NCBI GenBank assembly: GCA_020634935.1
Contig: JACKAT010000006.1
Coordinates: 102,507-166,506, forward strand
Length of the DNA stretch: 64,000 nucleotides
Direction of reading: 5' to 3'
Source: Anaerolineales bacterium
Lineage (GTDB): Bacteria > Chloroflexota > Anaerolineae > 4572-78 > J111
How positions within the stretch are numbered: position 1 is the stretch's first letter; the number at the start of each line of letters is the position of its first letter. A model generated the notes under the pieces. The model had not been told where the DNA came from. It ran no database searches and saw only the letters and a list, made by a program, of their open reading frames with translations. The position numbers and the translations under genes were made by a program. This document shows positions 35,231-44,290 of the stretch, piece by piece.

Positions 35231-36022
35231 GTGCCATACGTATTAAAAGATAAGATCGCTTTGGTGACCGGCGGCGGTCAGGGATTGGGGCAGGCGGTTT
35301 GCCAACGGTTAGCCCAAGCGGGGGCGCGTGTGGTTGTCACCGATATTAGCGGTGTGACGGCGACCACGACGGCGACGGAGATCGCTTCACTTACCGGCCA
35401 ACAAACGCTGGGATTGGCGGGCGACGTGACCGATGAAGCCCAGGTGGAAGCGATGGTGGCCCAAACGGTGGCTCATTTTGGCCGGCTCGATATTGTAGTG
35501 GCTAATGCCGGCATCGTGATCGCCAGCAGTGTGACCGAGTTTCCGGCCGAGCAATGGCGGCAGGTGATCGAGGTTAATCTGATCGGCTATTATTTAACGG
35601 CCAAACATGCGGCCCGAGTCATGATCGAGCAGAGAAGCGGCTCGATCATTCAGATGAACTCAAAATCCGGCAAAAAAGGCAGCTATAAGAATTCGGCCTA
35701 TGCGGCCAGCAAATTTGGCGGAATTGGGTTAACGCAGAGCCTGGCCCTGGAATTGGCCGATTACGGCATTCGCGTCAACGCCGTTTGCCCCGGCAATTTG
35801 CTCGACTCCCCACTGTGGGTTGACTCGCTCTACCAGCAGTATGGCCAGCGGTTTGGCCTGACCGAAGCGCAGGTCCGCCAGAAATATATCGATCAGGTCC
35901 CATTGAAACGGGGGTGCACCTATGACGATGTCTGTAACGTGGTGATCTTTTTGGCGTCGGACCAGGCCGGTTACATGACCGGTCAGGCGGTTAACGTGAC
36001 TGGTGGGCAGGAGATGCGTTGA
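35231..36022 (+). CDS. Short-chain dehydrogenase, sorbitol-6-phosphate dehydrogenase-like
   Basis: A 263-residue SDR. The NAD-binding TGGGQGLG is at about 13-20, NAG in VVANAGIV, and the active-site Ser and YxxxK in MNSKSGKKGSYKNSAYAASK (Tyr near 157). The SKSGKKGSYKNSAYAASKFG and NLLDSPLWVDSLYQQY segments are typical of sorbitol-6-phosphate 2-dehydrogenase (SrlD-like) proteins, which oxidise sorbitol 6-phosphate to fructose 6-phosphate. No sugar-alcohol transport genes are nearby, so the substrate remains a guess. The start is GTG with AAGGATAGGA just upstream. Confidence 0.88.
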   Translation: MPYVLKDKIALVTGGGQGLGQAVCQRLAQAGARVVVTDISGVTATTTATEIASLTGQQTLGLAGDVTDEAQVEAMVAQTVAHFGRLDIVVANAGIVIASSVTEFPAEQWRQVIEVNLIGYYLTAKHAARVMIEQRSGSIIQMNSKSGKKGSYKNSAYAASKFGGIGLTQSLALELADYGIRVNAVCPGNLLDSPLWVDSLYQQYGQRFGLTEAQVRQKYIDQVPLKRGCTYDDVCNVVIFLASDQAGYMTGQAVNVTGGQEMR

Positions 36023-36105
36023 TCACCGGCTCTTTTTTGCAACTCTGCCGGTTCATTTGGTAAAATGAACTGTTGTAAAAATTTGTTTCGATCAAAGGGA
36101 AGAAG

Positions 36106-36621
36106 ATGACTGCGGAACGCTTGTATACGCCTTGGCGGATGAAATATATTACCTCGAAAAAGAAAAAAGTTGACGGCTGTGTTTTTTGTACCGCCGTTGG
36201 AGATAACCCCGACCATGATCGGGACAATTATCTGATTCTACGGGGCAAAACCACCTTCACCATTATGAATATTTACCCTTACAATACCGGCCATCTTATG
36301 GTTCTACCTAAGCAGCATGTCTCTACGCTGGTTGAGTTGTCTCAGGAGGTCCAATGCGAACTCATGCTGCACGTGACCTACTTTACCGAGCTGCTTGGCA
36401 ACCTGCTGCGCCCGGACGGGTTTAACGTTGGTCTCAACCTGGGCCGCGATGCCGGATCGGGCATTGACAGCCATCTCCATATGCATATTGTGCCGCGTTG
36501 GAACGGCGACAGCAATTTTATGCCGGTGGTAGGCAACACCCGAATTTTGCCGGAGACATTGGAAGAGACTTACGATAAGATTGTGGCCGGTCTAAAAAAT
36601 AACCCGCCGGCATTCCGCTAG
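36106..36621 (+). CDS. HIT-family nucleotide hydrolase/transferase
   Basis: A 171-residue histidine-triad protein of the Ap4A-phosphorylase-like branch. CVFC at about 25-28 may bind metal, and GHLMVLPKQHVSTL precedes the helical part. The histidine triad HLHMHIVPRW lies at about 124-133, with the catalytic middle His preceded by GSGIDS. HIT proteins hydrolyse or transfer nucleoside phosphates. The start ATG follows GGAAGAAG, 84 bases after the SDR gene. A separate promoter near TAAAATGAAC is possible but weak. Confidence 0.92.
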   Translation: MTAERLYTPWRMKYITSKKKKVDGCVFCTAVGDNPDHDRDNYLILRGKTTFTIMNIYPYNTGHLMVLPKQHVSTLVELSQEVQCELMLHVTYFTELLGNLLRPDGFNVGLNLGRDAGSGIDSHLHMHIVPRWNGDSNFMPVVGNTRILPETLEETYDKIVAGLKNNPPAFR

Positions 36622-36659
36622 CTAGCTAACACTCACCAACTGTATTCATTGGAGGCAGC

Positions 36660-37067
36660 ATGCATCAAACTTATACTCTCTCTCATACCGACGCGATGAA
36701 AATTGTGACAGCCATTCAAACCCAATTGGAACAAAACCATAAGGGGGCGGCCATAGCCGTAGCCGACGAACACGGCGAGTTAATCGCCTTTCTCCGCACC
36801 GACGGTTGCCCTTTGGCCTCGATTTATATTGCTATGAATAAAGCTTTCACCGCTTCCAGGGAGCGCAAGGAGTCTAAAGCGGTTGGTACCGCCTCCAAAG
36901 AAGAGGGCTTCCCCATGACCAATTTTGGCGATCTCCGCTATGTCTCTTGGGGAGGCGGTGTTCCCATTGTTTATCAAGGCAAGGTAGTTGGGGCTGTGGG
37001 AGTTAGCGGCCTGCCGGAAGAAGAGGATATTGTGCTGGCTCGCATGGGCGCCGGTTTGATCAAATAG
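36660..37067 (+). CDS. GlcG/HbpS family heme-binding-like protein
   Basis: A 135-residue protein of the GlcG/HbpS (DUF336) family. Its signatures are GAAIAVADEHGELIAFLRTDGCPLAS and GGGVPIVYQGKVVGAVGVSG. Characterised members bind heme or corrinoids and some sense redox state, while others sit with glycolate genes; its role here is unknown. GGAGG lies 4 bases before the ATG. It follows the HIT gene by 38 bases and is probably co-transcribed. It converges with the HAD gene. Confidence 0.9.
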   Translation: MHQTYTLSHTDAMKIVTAIQTQLEQNHKGAAIAVADEHGELIAFLRTDGCPLASIYIAMNKAFTASRERKESKAVGTASKEEGFPMTNFGDLRYVSWGGGVPIVYQGKVVGAVGVSGLPEEEDIVLARMGAGLIK

Positions 37068-37085
37068 AGTCGTAACTATCTCACT

Positions 37086-37739
37086 TCAATAAAATTTTTC
37101 AATCGGCCACCCTCTGGCCTTAGCGATCTTAGCCAATTTACGGGAGGGATTAACGGCAACTGGATGTTTGGCCAACTCGAGCAGCGGCAAGTCCGAAGCG
37201 CTGTCGGTATAAAAGTAGCCTACGGTTCCCGGAAAGTTGACCTGATTAAGATCGGCCCAGCGTTTGACCCACTCCACTTTGCCCGGTCCATAACAGAGCG
37301 GGCCATCCAACTGTCCGGTATACTGTCCCTTTTGAACAGCCAGCCGAGTACATAGATAATCCTGCCCCAACCCCAAATCTTCAGCTACCGGCTTGACCAG
37401 TTCCTCAATCGAGGCCGACACAATCACCACGCGATGACTCTGCTGTCGATGCCACTCAATCTTCGCTCGGCCCGCTTTAGACAGGCGTGGCTTGAGATGT
37501 TCCCTTGCCAGTGCTGCAAAAAAATCGACAGTTTGATTAACCCCCCGCTGGCCGACATGCGTGATCAACCGCCCGTGAACCTGACCGAAATCGAGCTGCT
37601 TTAGTTTGTACTGCATACCCAAATAACTAACCACCCACCACGGCGCGCGGCGCTGCCTGATAATTTCCCGTACATAAATCATGCCGGAACTGGTGCTAAG
37701 CAGTGTATAATCTAAATCAAAAAAAGCGGTTGTTGTCAT
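37086..37739 (-). CDS. HAD-IB family phosphatase (SerB-like)
   Basis: A 217-residue HAD hydrolase of subfamily IB. Motif I is FFDLDYT (nucleophile Asp8, Asp10), motif II VIVSAS, motif III a Lys in GPGKVEWVKRW, and motif IV DSASDLPLL. The helical cap lies between motifs I and II. Members include phosphoserine phosphatase and phosphoethanolamine phosphatase-like enzymes; the substrate cannot be named. The ATG at 37739 has AAAAGGTAGG just upstream and begins exactly at the HAD fold. A longer open frame upstream has no homologous content. Confidence 0.9.
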   Translation of the reverse strand: MTTTAFFDLDYTLLSTSSGMIYVREIIRQRRAPWWVVSYLGMQYKLKQLDFGQVHGRLITHVGQRGVNQTVDFFAALAREHLKPRLSKAGRAKIEWHRQQSHRVVIVSASIEELVKPVAEDLGLGQDYLCTRLAVQKGQYTGQLDGPLCYGPGKVEWVKRWADLNQVNFPGTVGYFYTDSASDLPLLELAKHPVAVNPSRKLAKIAKARGWPIEKFY

Positions 37740-38211
37740 GCCTACCTTTTTTAGCCGAAATCGTATCGTCTCAATAATGCTGACGGGTAAGATAAACTTA
37801 AGTTGGTCTTGCAAAAAATCCACTTTTGCCATGATCCCACAAATCGTTGACCATAGTATAGTAAAGTTTCTCAAAAGGATAAAAGATGACCGTAAAATTT
37901 GCCTGCCATAGGCAAGGGATGAAAGTTTTTTTATCGACACAGAACTCCCTACCGGCTCGACCGCGCCGAGGCTAAAGATAAACCTGATGAAAGCGGCAGC
38001 TTGTACCACCGATGATAAACGGCTTAGCCGGTTGCAGCTATAATGTTAAGTAATTTTAATTGTTATTTAACTCCAGTTTAACTACAAGCTAATATTATCT
38101 TTACCTGAACAACTAAACTATTAGATAAGGTAATGATCGAAACCAGCTTCTAATAACATTCTCCAGACAATTCCGGTCAAAAAGCTTGCCGGCCACCCGC
38201 GAGGTTAACCT
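37740..38211. other. Intergenic region without recognised gene
   Basis: This 472-base gap between divergent genes is AT-rich. It holds a small hairpin TTGCCTGCCATAGGCAA near 37900 and a TATAAT at 38039-38044 without a convincing -35. I looked for riboswitch motifs and found none that fit. Confidence 0.5.
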
Positions 38212-38895
38212 GTGTCCTTTGAACCTAAACGATGGCAGACCGAGATATGGCTTGAAGATCAATCTGAACCGGTGTACATCTACGGCGAGTCGCTGGAATT
38301 GTTGAAACAGGCGGTCGAAGCCTGGCTGCGTGAACATCGTCCCCTGAGTTTTAGTAACGGGGCGCCCCACTATCCTATTCCGGAACGGCGAAAAATATAC
38401 GGCTACTCCAATGGCGCCCGGACAGTCTCTGTCTTTTCGATCCACGTCCCCGACCAACAACAATATTTGGCCGAAGGCTGGTACATTATTGAAGGGGCGG
38501 CCCTTTTCCCCCAACCTAAGCGCCTGGCCGGCTTTGACCAGGCTGTATGCTTATTCATAGAAAATGATCTGGTCATCGAAGCCGGGCCGGATTATAAACA
38601 ACTTCCCATTAAAACGGAAGCAAGCTATACCAAACGAATCATCGTTCATCCCACGCTTCTGGCGGCAGCGGTAGGTATAACTACCGCTGTTTGCTATTTG
38701 GCTATGCCTATCGAGGGTGGGGTCAAAAAAAATTTTGTGTTAGCGGTAAGTAATCCGCTGGTGGTCATACTTTTTATTCTATTGATGGCCATGCTGTTTA
38801 TAGGGTTGGGTTACTTTATTTTCAAAGGAATATCTATCTTTAGTACCCTGAAAAAGAAAAACAGCCGTGATAGGATTGAGTTGCGGCATAACTAA
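38212..38895 (+). CDS. Hypothetical membrane protein
   Basis: A 227-residue protein with a soluble N-terminal part (about 1-140) rich in aromatic residues and two C-terminal membrane segments (about 143-163 and 178-202), ending in a basic tail. It starts with GTG at 38212 after GAGGTTAAC. No family was recognised. It lies just upstream of a histidine kinase with a 3-base gap to its GTG, so it is likely co-transcribed and may act as its membrane input. Confidence 0.7.
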   Translation: MSFEPKRWQTEIWLEDQSEPVYIYGESLELLKQAVEAWLREHRPLSFSNGAPHYPIPERRKIYGYSNGARTVSVFSIHVPDQQQYLAEGWYIIEGAALFPQPKRLAGFDQAVCLFIENDLVIEAGPDYKQLPIKTEASYTKRIIVHPTLLAAAVGITTAVCYLAMPIEGGVKKNFVLAVSNPLVVILFILLMAMLFIGLGYFIFKGISIFSTLKKKNSRDRIELRHN

Positions 38896-38898
38896 TCG

Positions 38899-40797
38899 GT
38901 GAAGAGTAAGGTGATATCGGCACTGAAAGAGTTGGCTAACCTAATTACGATGAATATGACGCCCCTGACAGCCACCTTGGCGCGATCTTTGGCTGAAACG
39001 CAATATAGTAACCCTTTAGTCAATGATACCTTTCCTTTAGCCCGTACCATGCTGCGGACCGTCATAAACACATTAGAGGGGCAAAGTTCGCAGCCGCTCA
39101 TCGATCTTTTTCAAGAGCCTGACCCCAGATATAGGTTTGAGTCGCCTACCCTGGCCGTCGAAATATTAGGCAAGGTCTTGACGCCGGTGGCCCCCAATTT
39201 AGAAGCCGGAAAATTTCTATGGGGTATGCTGGCAGACGTACGGCTCGAACTGATAGCGGACCATACTTCACTGATCGCGACTATTCAAGAGGAGAGGATT
39301 GATAAGGTCACACCTCAACCCCCAATGCCTAACCGCTCGAATAATAACACCCCCCCTCATTTGAGCCGCATTTCGCAGGTGACGATGCTCCAGGCAACCG
39401 AAGAGGTCAAAAGCGAGCCCAGTTTAGATAAGGGCGGCGCTAATTTTGATGCGGAACAAATTACCCGTACTGCCCTCTCGATTGCCCGGCTGGCCCACGT
39501 ACGCTTAACCATCGAGTCGACGCTGGTCGATTTGCCGGTTTATGCGTTCCAGGTAGAAGCCGACAGCCTGGTTCAGGAAGTTGAAAAGCTGCTGCGAATA
39601 CACACCATCCTGCCGGGGGTGATCATTACCCGCCAGGGGTTGGCGGTTGGTGTGATTTCGCGCCGCAAATTTTTTGAGCAGCTTGGCCAGTTATACGGGG
39701 TCGCTGTTTTTATGCGCCGGTCCATCAGGTTGATGCTGACCAAGATTAACGCCGAGCCGCTGCTGCTGCCGGCGTCGTGCCCTATTCCGGAAGCAGTCGA
39801 TTTGGCTCTTAATCGCCCGTCGAATTTTGTCTTTGAGCCTATTATTGTGGAGCTAGCCCCCCACATTTATCGCTTGCTGGATGTTTACACCTTGCTGATG
39901 GCCCAATCTAAGCTGTTTGCCCATCTCCAGACCCAACTGCAAATTGCCAATGTTGAGCTGGAAGCTCGGGTGGCACAACGCACCGCCGAACTGGTGCAAG
40001 CCAATGCCGATTTAACCCAGGAGATCGCCAAACGGAGAGAGGTAGAAGGGGCTTTGATTGTCGCTCGTGACCAGGCCCTGGCCGCTAGCCGGTTTAAATC
40101 GGAACTGCTGACCAAAGTGAGCCATGAACTGCGGACGCCGTTGGGGGCTATCATCGGCCACGCCGAGATGTTACAAATGGGACTCCACGGCCCCATTTCT
40201 AATAAGCAGAACCAGACCACGGCCAAAATTATCGACAACGCTAACTACCTGACCGACCTGGTTGGCCACCTGCTCGATCAAGCGCAGTATGAAGCCGGTA
40301 AGTTATTGTTGAAAATTACCACTTTTACGCCCAGTGATGTCGTTGAGGACGTTGTCTCAAGATTAGCCGTGACAGCTCAACAAAAGGGATTGACGTTAAA
40401 AACCGAAATTGGCTCAGGTCTACCGGCCAGACTTTACGGCGATCCGGTGGCCTTGCAGCAAATTTTGGTCAACTTGGTCAGCAACGCCGTCAAATATACG
40501 GACCAGGGACGGGTCTGCGTTCGGCTCTTTTGTTTCGATGACCAGCACTGGGCCATCGAAGTCGCCGACACGGGGCCGGGTATTTCGCCTGAGAATCAAG
40601 CCCGTATCTTTGAACCATTCGGGCAAATCGATAGCTCAATGACCCGGCGGCATGCCGGGGTGGGGCTGGGGCTATCGATTGTCAAGCAGCTAACCGTCTT
40701 AATGGGGGGACAAATCCAGCTTGAAAGTCAGGTGGATCAGGGGAGTTCTTTTAGGATTATTTTGCCGTTAAAACCGGTTGATGAGGTAGTCGTATGA
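38899..40797 (+). CDS. Sensor histidine kinase with CBS-like input region
   Basis: A 632-residue cytoplasmic kinase with no membrane segment. The N-terminal helical region (about 1-180) is unrecognised. A CBS-like sensory region lies at about 195-335, followed by a coiled coil (about 345-400). The HisKA domain has phospho-acceptor His at about 409 in SHELRTPLG, and the HATPase domain has N box (NLVSNAVKYT), G1 (DTGPGIS) and G2 (GVGLGLSIV). The GTG start follows the hypothetical membrane protein closely. ATGA overlap with the receiver gene shows coupling. Confidence 0.93.
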   Translation: MKSKVISALKELANLITMNMTPLTATLARSLAETQYSNPLVNDTFPLARTMLRTVINTLEGQSSQPLIDLFQEPDPRYRFESPTLAVEILGKVLTPVAPNLEAGKFLWGMLADVRLELIADHTSLIATIQEERIDKVTPQPPMPNRSNNNTPPHLSRISQVTMLQATEEVKSEPSLDKGGANFDAEQITRTALSIARLAHVRLTIESTLVDLPVYAFQVEADSLVQEVEKLLRIHTILPGVIITRQGLAVGVISRRKFFEQLGQLYGVAVFMRRSIRLMLTKINAEPLLLPASCPIPEAVDLALNRPSNFVFEPIIVELAPHIYRLLDVYTLLMAQSKLFAHLQTQLQIANVELEARVAQRTAELVQANADLTQEIAKRREVEGALIVARDQALAASRFKSELLTKVSHELRTPLGAIIGHAEMLQMGLHGPISNKQNQTTAKIIDNANYLTDLVGHLLDQAQYEAGKLLLKITTFTPSDVVEDVVSRLAVTAQQKGLTLKTEIGSGLPARLYGDPVALQQILVNLVSNAVKYTDQGRVCVRLFCFDDQHWAIEVADTGPGISPENQARIFEPFGQIDSSMTRRHAGVGLGLSIVKQLTVLMGGQIQLESQVDQGSSFRIILPLKPVDEVVV

Positions 40798-41189
40798 TTG
40801 AACTAAATTCGCTCAAACCCTTAGCTTTAATTATCGAAGATGACGCCGAGCAGGTGTCTATATTTTCTGAGGCGCTGCGGCTGGCCGAGTATGAGACGGA
40901 AATTGCCCAGGATGGGGCGCTGGCCCTGGCCCGTTTGGCGGAGATTGTCCCCGCTTTGATCCTGCTGGATTTGCATCTACCCCAGGTTTCAGGCCGGGAA
41001 ATTCTCCGCCAAATTAGAGCTAGCGACCGGTTGGCTAATACCCAGGTGATTATCACCACCGCAGCTCCCAGTACCGCCGATATGATTCGCCATGAAGCTG
41101 ACTTAGTCCTCATAAAACCGATCAGTTTCATCCAACTGCGCGACTTGGCCGCCCGGCTGCGCCCGCCGGATACGGTCTATCCGGCTTAG
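40794..41189 (+). CDS. Stand-alone response regulator receiver
   Basis: A 131-residue receiver domain with acidic pocket EDD (15-17), phospho-acceptor Asp59 (LLDLHLP), Thr in ITTAA and Lys in LIKPIS. It has no output domain, so it acts by protein contact or as a phosphate relay. It overlaps the kinase by four bases. The pair resembles the pair at 58787-60507, whose receiver is clearly similar (LARLAE, LDLH.P.VSG). Confidence 0.95.
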   Translation: MIELNSLKPLALIIEDDAEQVSIFSEALRLAEYETEIAQDGALALARLAEIVPALILLDLHLPQVSGREILRQIRASDRLANTQVIITTAAPSTADMIRHEADLVLIKPISFIQLRDLAARLRPPDTVYPA

Positions 41190-41261
41190 GGATCACCCAA
41201 GTGCTACCGCTGCCAGTCATCGGTAAAAAAAGAGAAATGCCATTGCCAGCGAAATCGGGAG

Positions 41262-41308
41262 TAGGAAAAAAACCTTACTTCCTACTCCTTACTCCCTACT
41301 CCTTGATT
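41262..41308. repeat. GGAGTAGG-type run invading a gene end
   Basis: GGGAGTAGGAAAAAAACC (41258-41275) and TACTTCCTACTCC...CTCCTTGATT (41277-41306) form an inverted low-complexity run. Its right arm encodes the last residues and stop of the DUF3592-like protein on the minus strand. Confidence 0.6.
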
Positions 41309-42079
41309 AGGCTTTTTTATCCGCGCCTCAAAAATTGGCTCCATTTCCAGACGGCAGATCTCCGGGTTCTCGGGCAAATAACGGATGGGTGTTGGCTGGC
41401 GCAGCCGTAGCGTTTCGAATGCTAACTCATTATATTCGGCTGACAGAACAGTTTGGATGTGACCATCGGGTCGCGTCACCTCGAATTCATAGGCAACACA
41501 ATATAAAACCTGATGGCGGGCGTTAGCCTCACGCCATAGGTTAACCACAGTCGCCGGCGCAATCTGCCCTTGGGTATACAGGCGGCGAACACTCCGCCAG
41601 GCGCGCCAGCGGGCCGGCAGCAAAGCCAGTCCAATCCCCAGCATTATCCCCCCCAAGCCCACAAATATCAGCAGCGGTTTAAACGGCGTGGTAAAATACG
41701 GCTCTAAAACCGATATCTCCGGATGATCCGCCACATATCTGACCATAATCGTTTCGCCCGGTGGGATCGGCTGAAATTTAGTCATAGGAATGGCATGTTG
41801 GCCTGTGTAAACCGTGAGATCGTCTGTGGTAAACTGAAATATGTGCGAGACCCACAACTTACCAGGGTCTTGCCGGATCATCCGGCCCGAGGTCACCACG
41901 CCCGACTGGTGAAGCTGCCAATAGCGATACCAATCCGGCCCCAACGTAAACGCGCACATCATCAGCATCACCAGGCTGCCCACCGTCCAGACAATACAAA
42001 AAACTAGCAGCATACTCTCAAACGATCCATCAGAAAGCACGCGCGGTTTAGGCCGAGGCAGCGATTGAAACGTGTTCAT
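41282..42079 (-). CDS. DUF3592-like two-TM membrane protein
   Basis: A 265-residue membrane protein with hydrophobic segments at about 22-45 and 135-155. It has two similar extracytoplasmic or cytoplasmic beta-rich segments with GxxxxGRMIRQD...SHIFQFTT and PATVVNLWRE...YCVAYEFEV. This is the doubled layout seen in DUF3592 proteins (P..G....VRY, then YLPENPEICRLE). The function is unknown. The last eleven residues (KKPNQGVGSKE) come from an intergenic-type repeat, so the original stop has probably been replaced. GGGG precedes the ATG by 7 bases. Confidence 0.7.
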   Translation of the reverse strand: MNTFQSLPRPKPRVLSDGSFESMLLVFCIVWTVGSLVMLMMCAFTLGPDWYRYWQLHQSGVVTSGRMIRQDPGKLWVSHIFQFTTDDLTVYTGQHAIPMTKFQPIPPGETIMVRYVADHPEISVLEPYFTTPFKPLLIFVGLGGIMLGIGLALLPARWRAWRSVRRLYTQGQIAPATVVNLWREANARHQVLYCVAYEFEVTRPDGHIQTVLSAEYNELAFETLRLRQPTPIRYLPENPEICRLEMEPIFEARIKKPNQGVGSKE

Positions 42080-42099
42080 CCCCCTTTACATCTCCCCAA

Positions 42100-42184
42100 G
42101 CTCCACCACCTTCATTAACCCCATAACCCCCACGAACTCCACGAACTCAATAAACTCTACAAACTCTATGAACTCCACCAACTA
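42100..42184. repeat. AACTCTACAAACTC low-complexity run
   Basis: Runs of ACGAACTCAATAAACTCTACAAACTC from about 42118 to 42183 touch the stop codon of the TPR gene (42182). They belong to the same family as those at 9843, 10045 and 17403. Confidence 0.6.
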
Positions 42185-43651
42185 CTGAAATTGTTTGATT
42201 AATGCCTGAAAACGGCCATCCGCTCGAATGGGCTCAAAGTCCGGATCAACTTGCGCCTGGTCAGCCTCGATGCCCGCAGCCAACGCTTGCTGCAAATGGG
42301 TCAAGGCCTCGGTCACCGCTTGCCGGCTGGCTAAAAGACAAGCCATATTGTAGAAGGCGCTGCCGTCAGCAGGATTAAGGCGGGTCGCGGCTCGATAGTC
42401 AGCCAGGGCGGCCTCCGCTTGCCCCAGGTGATGATAAGCCGTGGCCCGATTGTAATAAGCCGTCGCACTTGATGGATCGCGCCGCGTAACTTCATCGTAA
42501 TCGGCTATGGCCTGAGCCAGATCGCCTTGCTGCATTAAGAGATTAGCCCGCTTCAAAAAGAGCGAGGCATCGTCGGCCCCCAGCCGGATGGCCTGGCTGT
42601 AGTCGGCCAGCGCCGGTTCGACATCGCCCGACGTTACCGCCGCGTCGCCCCGGCCGATGAGCGCCGGGATAAATTGGTCATCTAGCCGAATTGCCTGATC
42701 GAAGTTGACCCAGGCGCGTTTATGATCACCCTGCTGGCTGAAAACCAGGCCGCGCCCCAGCGCCGCCCGGGGATCTCGGGCGTCATAGCGAATGGCCTTA
42801 GCGTAGTCGGCCAGCGCCTCATCATAGTTTTCCAGATGGTAATGAGCCAGACCCCGGCTGAGGTAGCTCTCGGCTTCGTCCGGCTTGATCGCCAACGCCT
42901 CGGTCAAGTCGGCCACGGCGGCCGCGAAGTTCCCCTGCTGGTAATACAGCAAGGCCCGGCCGGTAAATGCCCGCGACTCCCTTGGTTTTTGATTTAGCGC
43001 TTCATTATAATCGGCCATCGCCTGAGCCGCCTGATCGAGCGCCACATAGCACCGGGCCCGATTGAGATAGACCACCGCGTCGTCAGGATCGAGCCGGATG
43101 GCGGCGGTGTAGTCGGCCAGCGCGCCGGGGTAATCCTCTTGCTTGGCTTTCAGATTGGCCCGGCCGTACAGCGCGGCGACGTCATCAGGCTCCACTTGCA
43201 GAATGGCCTCAAAATCGGCCAGCGCCAGTTGATCCTGGCCGATTTCGGCGTAGGCCTTGCCCCGGTTGTAAACGGCGCTAATGTAATGGGGATCAATTCG
43301 CAGCGCCCGGCTGTAGGCAGCCACGGCCTCAGCATACCGCTCCTGTTGAAAAAAGACATTGCCCTGGCCCACATACGCCCGGCTGTGCTCCGGGTCGAGC
43401 CGGATGGCGGCGCTGTAGTCAGCCAACGCCTGGTCATAGTGACCCAGGCGGCGGTAAAGATTGCCCCGCCGGTAATACGGATCGCCCTCGCTGGGCAGCA
43501 GCCGGATGGCTTCGTTGTAATCGGCGATGGCCGCTTCGTAGCGACCGGCCTCGGTGTAAGCGTTGCCCCGGTCGTAGTAGGCTTCGCCATCGGCCGGGTT
43601 GGCCTGGATGGCCGCCGTATAGCGGGCGATATCGCGTTCGTTGTCGCTCAT
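42182..43651 (-). CDS. Tetratricopeptide repeat protein
   Basis: A 489-residue protein made almost wholly of 34-residue TPR units, about 13 to 14 of them. Each has the typical W/Y-G-Y-A-F/Y-A-P pattern (AYYDRGNAYTEAGRYEAAIA, then DYNEAIRLLP). There is no signal peptide or membrane segment, so it is a cytoplasmic protein-binding scaffold of unknown partner. Its start overlaps the recX stop by four bases (43648-43651), so the two are coupled. Confidence 0.93.
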   Translation of the reverse strand: MSDNERDIARYTAAIQANPADGEAYYDRGNAYTEAGRYEAAIADYNEAIRLLPSEGDPYYRRGNLYRRLGHYDQALADYSAAIRLDPEHSRAYVGQGNVFFQQERYAEAVAAYSRALRIDPHYISAVYNRGKAYAEIGQDQLALADFEAILQVEPDDVAALYGRANLKAKQEDYPGALADYTAAIRLDPDDAVVYLNRARCYVALDQAAQAMADYNEALNQKPRESRAFTGRALLYYQQGNFAAAVADLTEALAIKPDEAESYLSRGLAHYHLENYDEALADYAKAIRYDARDPRAALGRGLVFSQQGDHKRAWVNFDQAIRLDDQFIPALIGRGDAAVTSGDVEPALADYSQAIRLGADDASLFLKRANLLMQQGDLAQAIADYDEVTRRDPSSATAYYNRATAYHHLGQAEAALADYRAATRLNPADGSAFYNMACLLASRQAVTEALTHLQQALAAGIEADQAQVDPDFEPIRADGRFQALIKQFQ

Positions 43652-44283
43652 TCCGTCTGCTCCGAGTTACTTGTTTGCCAGGCCCGTTCCACGGTTTCCA
43701 TCGTCACCTCGTAGTCGAACCCGCGCCGGCTGAGAAAAGCCATCGCTTTGCGTTTGAAGTCGGCCTCGTCTAACGCCTGCCACTGGCGTACTTTTTTTTC
43801 GATAGCTCGCCAGGCCAGCTCGCTCTCATCAATTTGCTCCAGAGCGCTGTCGATGGTGGACTCATTCAGACCTTTCTGCTGAAGTTCGTACCGCAGCGCC
43901 CGCGCCCCCTTAGGTTTCAGCCGCTCCCGGTTCTCTACCCAGCTTTCAGCAAACGCCGAGTCATCGATCAATCCTTCCTCATCCAGCCGCTCAATCGTGG
44001 CGGTAATGATGTCCGGCGCGACTTTTTTCTCCCGCAGATAACGCTCAATCTCGACCCGGCTGCGGGACCGGAAACTCAAATAGTTCAGCGCCCGTTGGTA
44101 AGCCTTATGCCGGTTATCTTGCTGTTTTAATCGCTCGATATCGGCGTCGCTGAGAAACTGCCCCTTCTTTAACTCCACAGCCACCGACAGCATCACGCCC
44201 AATACAAACTGCTCATCCAGGTAAACGTTGACCCGCTCTTTATTTCGTTTTTGAATTTCGAGTTTGGTGATGGTTCCAGCCAT
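43648..44283 (-). CDS. recX: Regulatory protein RecX
   Basis: A 211-residue RecX-family protein, which modulates RecA filaments. The family pattern of three-helix repeats is visible in QRALNYLSFRSRSRVEIERY, then DDSAFAESWVENRERLKPKG, then KRKAMAFLSRRGFDYEV. It is somewhat longer than the 150-170 residues of enterobacterial RecX, as in other phyla. The recA gene is not in the window. There is no ribosome site before the ATG and a promoter lies 8 bases upstream, so it may be translated from a leaderless mRNA. Confidence 0.92.
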   Translation of the reverse strand: MAGTITKLEIQKRNKERVNVYLDEQFVLGVMLSVAVELKKGQFLSDADIERLKQQDNRHKAYQRALNYLSFRSRSRVEIERYLREKKVAPDIITATIERLDEEGLIDDSAFAESWVENRERLKPKGARALRYELQQKGLNESTIDSALEQIDESELAWRAIEKKVRQWQALDEADFKRKAMAFLSRRGFDYEVTMETVERAWQTSNSEQTE

Positions 44284-44290
44284 TAGGGGT

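Noticed and set aside
37860..38060. Cyclic-dinucleotide riboswitch between the HAD and membrane-protein genes
   Set aside because: The GGCAAACC-type core and tetraloop-receptor elements of the c-di-GMP class are missing; only one small hairpin is clear.
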